Shown here: positions 5,581 to 9,183 of the stretch, piece by piece
Position numbering within the stretch: position 1 is the first letter of the stretch
How the letters are laid out: every line of letters starts with the position of its first letter
From: SHLJ01 sp041618535
Lineage (GTDB): Bacteria; Bacteroidota; Bacteroidia; Flavobacteriales; Flavobacteriaceae
DNA length: 9,183 nucleotides
Assembly: GCA_041618535.1 (NCBI GenBank)
Contig: JBFKFP010000114.1
Coordinates: 1 to 9,183, forward strand
Reading direction: 5' to 3'
Position numbers and translations under genes: made by a program
Notes under the pieces: model-generated
Databases searched by the model: none
Told to the model about the DNA's origin: nothing
What the model saw: only the letters and a program-made list of their open reading frames with translations

Positions 5581-8557
5581 TGTGATGGAGGGATGGTTTT
5601 GAAGGGTCGGCATATCGCGGGTCTTCGATTATGGCCATGCGATGCATGCTGATCACCTCGATATTGATACAATCAAATTCTTCCAGGACCTTGCCGGTAA
5701 TGCTGTAGATCCCCTTTCCGCGGAAGGGATATTTGGCGGCTACAGGCGGGAAATGGACGGTGTCAATAAAATCGCCGTTACGATCTAGAAAGGTCCCGAA
5801 GCACATGCTTTTGCGGTTGGATGTGGTGGTGGTCTTGGTCGTTACCAGGTAGCCTTCTATGGTGATCACCCGGTTTACATAATCAGGCAGCGCCCTTGCA
5901 CGTAATGGATTCTGTTTTTTAGACACAAGCAGACCGAAGGGATTGCAGAGAGGAAATCCCAGCAACTCGATCTCGTCAAAGGCATGCTCCTGTATTGAAC
6001 TGGGCAGGAGAGGTGTTTTATAATTGATGCGCCTGGGGTTGAACAGCGTTATGGTCTCTTCTGCGGGAGGGTTTTTGTTGATCTTGGTATGGGCCTGCCA
6101 CAATAATTCCCTCTTGTTTATGCCTGTAAATCGAAACGCGTTGATCTTGATCAGGATGGCGATTTGCTCTACGGAAACAGGAACCCTGTCTATGAAATCG
6201 TCTAAATCCCTGAAAAGACCATTGGCATCGCGTTCTGCCAGCATTCGCCCGGCTGTTTTCGATTCAAAGGCATGCAGGAACATAAACCCCAGGTAGATAG
6301 CTTTTCCCTTTATGACCGCCTGGTATTGACTATTGTTCACACAGGGTGCCTCAATGATGCCGCCGTGCATCCGGGCTTCATGTACGTAGAGCTCGGTACG
6401 GTAAAAGCCTCCGAAATTATTGATGGTAGCCACCATATATTCCAGCGGATAATAAGCCTTGAGGAACAGGCTCTGGTAGCTTTCCACGGCATAAGAAGCC
6501 GAATGCCCCTTCGCGAAGGCATAACCGGCAAAACTCTCGATCTGTCGCCATACCTCGGCAGTGAGGTCATCGGGTTTGCCATCCTTCCGGCAATTGTCAA
6601 AGAATTGCTGTTTCACCTTCAAAAATTCATCCCGTGAACGGAACTTCCCTGACATGCCACGGCGTAACATATCGGCTTCTCCAAGGTTTAATCCGCCAAA
6701 ATAATGGGCAACCTTGATCACATCTTCCTGGTATACCATGACCCCGTAAGTGTCGGGCATGATATCGAGCAGCACCGGGTGGGCATCATCCCTGCGTTCC
6801 GGGAATCGGTAGCGCATGATATATTCCCGCATCATGCCTGATTTGGAAACTCCGGGTCTTATGACCGAGCTGGCAGCCACCAGCCCCAGGTAATTATCCA
6901 CCTGCAATTTCTTCAGCAGCATGCGCATGGCGGGAGATTCCACGTAAAAGCAGCCTATGGCTTTGGCGTTCCGAAGCAGCTCCTTTATGCGCTCATCCTG
7001 TTTGAACCTTTTGATGTCATGGATGTCGATAGGAGCCTTTTCAGGATGGTTGTAGCTCACGATCTCTACAGTTTCCTTGATCTTGCCCAGGCCGCGCTGA
7101 CTGAGGATATCGAACTTATACAGCCCGATGTCTTCCGCGGCAACCATGTCGAATTGTGTGGTTGGAAAACCCTTGGGCGGCATGAAGGTGGCTGAATAAT
7201 AATGAATGGGCTTTTCAGAAATGATGATCCCGCCGGCATGAATGCCCAGGTAGTTGGGGAAACCCTTGATCTGTTCACTGTAGATCAGCACCAGTTGCGA
7301 CAGTTTGTCAAGCGATTTGAAATCGTATCGGCCCTTGCTTAACAAATCCATCTCTGCTTTAGGCAAACCGAACACTTTGCCCAGTTCCCGCACGGAGGCC
7401 CTGAATTTAAAGGTGCTGTAAACCGTGATCAAGGCAGTATTCCTGAAGCGATTGAATATGAATTGAATGATATCGTCCCGGTCAGACCAGGAGAAATCGA
7501 TATCAAAATCAGGAGGGTTTTTACGGTACAGGTTAATAAAACGTTCGAAATACAGATCCAGTTCCACAGGGTCCACATCGGTGATCCTGAGCAGGTAGGC
7601 TACGATGCTGTTAGCTCCGCTGCCCCGGCCAACATAGAAATAACCCCTGCTTCGGGCATATTTCAGGATCTTCCAGTTGATCAGGAAATAGGAGACAAAG
7701 CCTTTTTCCCTGATGATGTCGAGCTCTTTCCTGATACGCCTGTAAACGGTTTTATCGGGCTTCTTGTATCTATAACCGAGACCCTTATAAGTGAGTTTTT
7801 CCAGCAGCCTGTAATCCAGTGCCTCATTATTGGTATAACAGCGCTGGTTGTTGGGAATAGCCTGGGAAAAGTCGAAATCGATGCTACAGTGCTCCAGCAG
7901 CCGGTTGGTATTCCATATCAATTCGGGGAAATCCTCATAAGTTTCACAAAGCTCATCATAAGGCATCATGATGTGTTGAGGACTCCCCTGTTCCTCAGGG
8001 GGAAGTTTGCTCAGCAGTGTGTTGTTGTCTATGGCTCTGAGCAGCCGATGGGTGTTGAACCCTTTTTTGTCTTCAAAAGATACGGTTTGCAATATCACTA
8101 ATTTGTTGCGATGCCGGTTCCATTTTGAGAACTTCAGTTTATTGAGCTGCCGGGGCTTGATCCCGAGAAACTCATTTGGCTTCAGCCGGTAATCCTTATC
8201 ACCCCGGTAGGGATAGACCACAAAGCAGTTGTCGAGATCAACTTCAGGTTGTTCGGGAATTACTGTATCGGGATCATGCAGGAATCGTGACAGGTAACTG
8301 TTTATCTGCTGAAAACCAGCGTTATTCCTTGCGAGAATGATAAATTGCTGTCGCCCACCCTGCCGAAAGTCGACACCCAGCACGGGTTTGATCTTATACT
8401 GCTCTGAAAGCCTTACGAAATCGAGGCAGGCCGAGGTGTTATTGATGTCGGTCAGGGCCAGGGTCTGCACCCCGTTTTCCGAAGCGATTGCAAGCAAACG
8501 CTCAGGCTTTATGGTGCCGTATCTCAGGCTGAAGTATGTATGGCAATTCAGGTACAT
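5573..8557 (-). CDS. DnaE-like DNA polymerase III alpha subunit, short error-prone type (ImuC/DnaE2-like role)
   Basis: The 994-residue C-family polymerase is probably the accessory, damage-induced copy rather than the replicative one. Order of domains: PHP (about 1-240), palm with GRGSGANSIVAYLL (310-323), PPDFDIDF with catalytic D352 and D354, and the third aspartate D483 in GLYKFDIL. The fingers include VMVYQEDVIKVAHYFGG and YAFAKGHSASYAVESYQ, then come the HhH region (about 795-822), a clamp-motif-like ETITLF at 834-839, and an OB fold (about 897-968). It ends some 26 residues later, lacking the tau-binding C-terminal domain of the 1160-residue E. coli protein. PHP metal ligands are mostly lost (see findings), so no PHP proofreading is expected. 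The frame extends to 8638, but those 27 extra residues read through the divergent promoter and into the regulator gene; ATG 8557 gives the family-like start MYLNCHTYFSLRYGT. It is the first gene of the operon with dinB, overlapping it by 8 bases. True DnaE2 orthology needs a phylogeny. Confidence 0.9.
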   Translation of the reverse strand: MYLNCHTYFSLRYGTIKPERLLAIASENGVQTLALTDINNTSACLDFVRLSEQYKIKPVLGVDFRQGGRQQFIILARNNAGFQQINSYLSRFLHDPDTVIPEQPEVDLDNCFVVYPYRGDKDYRLKPNEFLGIKPRQLNKLKFSKWNRHRNKLVILQTVSFEDKKGFNTHRLLRAIDNNTLLSKLPPEEQGSPQHIMMPYDELCETYEDFPELIWNTNRLLEHCSIDFDFSQAIPNNQRCYTNNEALDYRLLEKLTYKGLGYRYKKPDKTVYRRIRKELDIIREKGFVSYFLINWKILKYARSRGYFYVGRGSGANSIVAYLLRITDVDPVELDLYFERFINLYRKNPPDFDIDFSWSDRDDIIQFIFNRFRNTALITVYSTFKFRASVRELGKVFGLPKAEMDLLSKGRYDFKSLDKLSQLVLIYSEQIKGFPNYLGIHAGGIIISEKPIHYYSATFMPPKGFPTTQFDMVAAEDIGLYKFDILSQRGLGKIKETVEIVSYNHPEKAPIDIHDIKRFKQDERIKELLRNAKAIGCFYVESPAMRMLLKKLQVDNYLGLVAASSVIRPGVSKSGMMREYIMRYRFPERRDDAHPVLLDIMPDTYGVMVYQEDVIKVAHYFGGLNLGEADMLRRGMSGKFRSRDEFLKVKQQFFDNCRKDGKPDDLTAEVWRQIESFAGYAFAKGHSASYAVESYQSLFLKAYYPLEYMVATINNFGGFYRTELYVHEARMHGGIIEAPCVNNSQYQAVIKGKAIYLGFMFLHAFESKTAGRMLAERDANGLFRDLDDFIDRVPVSVEQIAILIKINAFRFTGINKRELLWQAHTKINKNPPAEETITLFNPRRINYKTPLLPSSIQEHAFDEIELLGFPLCNPFGLLVSKKQNPLRARALPDYVNRVITIEGYLVTTKTTTTSNRKSMCFGTFLDRNGDFIDTVHFPPVAAKYPFRGKGIYSITGKVLEEFDCINIEVISMHRMAIIEDPRYADPSKPSLHHNE

Positions 8558-8568
8558 GATCTTTTTTA

Positions 8569-8576
8569 CAAAAATA
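8569..8576 (-). promoter_or_regulatory. -7 promoter element for the dnaE-dinB operon
   Basis: The minus strand reads TATTTTTG, an exact TAnnTTTG match. Predicted transcription starts near 8564, giving a leader of only about 7 bases before ATG 8557. No TTG occurs at the usual -33 distance; the inverted repeat and the sequence beyond it occupy that place, consistent with a weak or tightly controlled promoter. Confidence 0.45.
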
Positions 8577-8592
8577 ACTACAATATGTAGTT
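8576..8592. promoter_or_regulatory. Candidate operator: perfect 7-3-7 inverted repeat for the LexA-like regulator
   Basis: AACTACA-ATA-TGTAGTT is a 17-base palindrome with perfectly matched 7-base arms. It lies in the 58-base spacer between the divergent regulator and the dnaE-dinB operon. Its left end touches the operon's -7 element and its right end is 10 bases from the regulator's -7 element, so a bound dimer could block both promoters. Size and symmetry suit an XRE/LexA-type dimer. Binding is inferred from position. Confidence 0.6.
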
Positions 8593-8601
8593 TATGTTGC
8601 T

Positions 8602-8609
8602 TATATTTG
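8602..8609 (+). promoter_or_regulatory. -7 promoter element for the LexA-like regulator gene
   Basis: TATATTTG matches TAnnTTTG exactly and ends six bases before the ATG at 8616. The predicted transcript would start at or within a couple of bases of the start codon, implying a leaderless or near-leaderless mRNA. No -33 TTG is seen at the normal spacing. Confidence 0.45.
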
Positions 8610-8613
8610 TAGT
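8608..8613 (+). promoter_or_regulatory. Repeated operator half-site over the regulator's promoter
   Basis: TGTAGT here repeats the right arm of the palindrome (8586-8591) exactly, 22 bases away, about two helical turns, placing both on the same DNA face. It overlaps the last two bases of the -7 element and the bases just before the start codon, a suitable place for autorepression. The opposite arm is poorly conserved, so it may be a weaker site or chance. Confidence 0.35.
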
Positions 8614-8615
8614 AA

Positions 8616-9183
8616 ATGAAAAAAATACAGGCTAACATCAGGCATTTGAGATCGCTGAAGGGCTATTCCCAGGAGCAGTTTGCCGAGGAACTGGGCTGGA
8701 CGCGCTCGGTGGTAGGTTCTTACGAGGAGGGCCGTTCCGAACCTTCCATAGACCGGCTCATCGACCTGTCTGCCTATTTCAATATTCCCATAGACATACT
8801 GGTGAAGAATGACCTGAGGTTAGCTAAGGATACATCATTCATAGAGATCGGGAATAAGCGGGTACTGTTCCCGATAAGTGTTGATGAGGACAACGAGGAA
8901 CTTATAGAGATCATCCCGGCAAAGGCCTCTGCCGGTTATTTGCAGGGCTATGATGATCCCGAGTATATCGAGCAACTCCAGAAGATCAAACTGCCTTTCC
9001 TGCCTACCGGAACCCACAGGGCTTTTCCTATTAAAGGGGACTCCATGCTGCCGGTTAAGGATGGTGCTTTCGTAGTGGCCAAATATGTAAATGACATAAA
9101 CGATATCAGGGACGGCCGCACCTATGTGGTACTCACCAGGGAAGACGGCCTGGTCTATAAACGCTTGTATTCGGTTCCCGGCA
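8616..9183 (+). CDS. LexA-like regulator: XRE helix-turn-helix plus S24 self-cleaving peptidase (runs off right edge)
   Basis: The first 189 residues are present and the frame is open at the edge. Residues 5-60 are an XRE/Cro-cI helix-turn-helix (SQEQFAEELGWTRSVVGSYEEGRSEPS at 18-44). After a linker comes an S24/LexA-type domain with the self-cleavage site A106-G107 (KASAGYL), catalytic S143 in GDSMLPVKDGA, and catalytic K182 in LVYKRLY. In this family RecA filaments stimulate cleavage of the Ala-Gly bond, which separates the DNA-binding domain from the dimerising domain and frees the operator. All three key features are intact, so it should be an active inducible repressor; little sequence is likely to be missing. 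It is divergent from dnaE-dinB and shares the 58-base control region. It differs from classical LexA, whose N-terminal domain is a winged helix, and resembles phage CI or UmuD-fused regulators. Start: ATG 8616, with the helix-turn-helix at the normal distance. Confidence 0.92.
   Translation, partial: MKKIQANIRHLRSLKGYSQEQFAEELGWTRSVVGSYEEGRSEPSIDRLIDLSAYFNIPIDILVKNDLRLAKDTSFIEIGNKRVLFPISVDEDNEELIEIIPAKASAGYLQGYDDPEYIEQLQKIKLPFLPTGTHRAFPIKGDSMLPVKDGAFVVAKYVNDINDIRDGRTYVVLTREDGLVYKRLYSVPG

Noticed and set aside
6272..6637. 121-codon plus-strand open frame
   Set aside because: Antisense to conserved polymerase finger motifs of the DnaE-like gene; no domain seen.
7463..8101. 212-codon plus-strand open frame
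   Set aside because: Lies wholly antisense inside the DnaE-like gene, whose protein is conserved throughout; no recognisable domain. A shadow frame.
8558..8638. 27-residue N-terminal extension of the DnaE-like protein
   Set aside because: It would be encoded across the divergent promoter, the operator and the first codons of the regulator, and precedes the conserved family start.
8835..9017. 60-codon minus-strand open frame
   Set aside because: Antisense to the S24 peptidase domain, whose active-site motifs are intact on the plus strand.

Overview
The window looks like chromosomal DNA from a member of the Bacteroidota. Several promoter-like elements match the phylum's TAnnTTTG -7 consensus, and Shine-Dalgarno sequences are not evident. 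The secreted protein has a Bacteroidota-style signal peptide (cleavage ...YS|Q), and there is a short TonB-dependent receptor and a RecX of the type seen in this phylum. Genus cannot be assigned from sequence alone.

Layout, left to right. Bases 1-956 (minus) hold the N-terminal 318 residues of a secreted beta-rich modular protein that runs off the left edge. A 112-bp divergent spacer follows, then recX (1069-1542, plus). recX converges on, and overlaps by 11 bp, a JmjC/Cupin_8-like putative dioxygenase (1532-2404, minus, apparently TTG start). Next is a complete TonB-dependent outer-membrane receptor (2468-4291, minus). There is no gene-free stretch over about 115 bp, and no tRNA, rRNA, CRISPR array, insertion sequence or convincing terminator.

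The most interesting part is 4366-9183. A DnaE-like alpha subunit (5573-8557, minus) and a Y-family polymerase (4366-5580, minus) overlap by 8 bp (ATGAGTAA) and form an operon. Divergent from them is a LexA-like regulator (8616 to the right edge, plus) with an XRE helix-turn-helix and an S24 self-cleaving peptidase domain. The 58-bp spacer contains a perfect 7-3-7 inverted repeat, AACTACA-ATA-TGTAGTT, lying between the two -7 elements. A repeated half-site overlaps the regulator's own -7 element. This reads as a self-contained, damage-inducible translesion/mutagenesis cassette. It is analogous to lexA-imuB-dnaE2 systems in other phyla, but the polymerases are in the opposite order (dnaE first) and no imuA is visible.

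How the cassette probably works (inference): the regulator dimer represses both promoters. RecA-stimulated cleavage at Ala106-Gly107 would release repression, and the DnaE-like and DinB-like polymerases would be made together. The DnaE copy has lost most PHP metal ligands and the C-terminal tau-binding region but keeps its polymerase aspartates. The DinB copy carries a clear beta-clamp motif. Start sites were revised for three genes: dnaE, dinB and the receptor.
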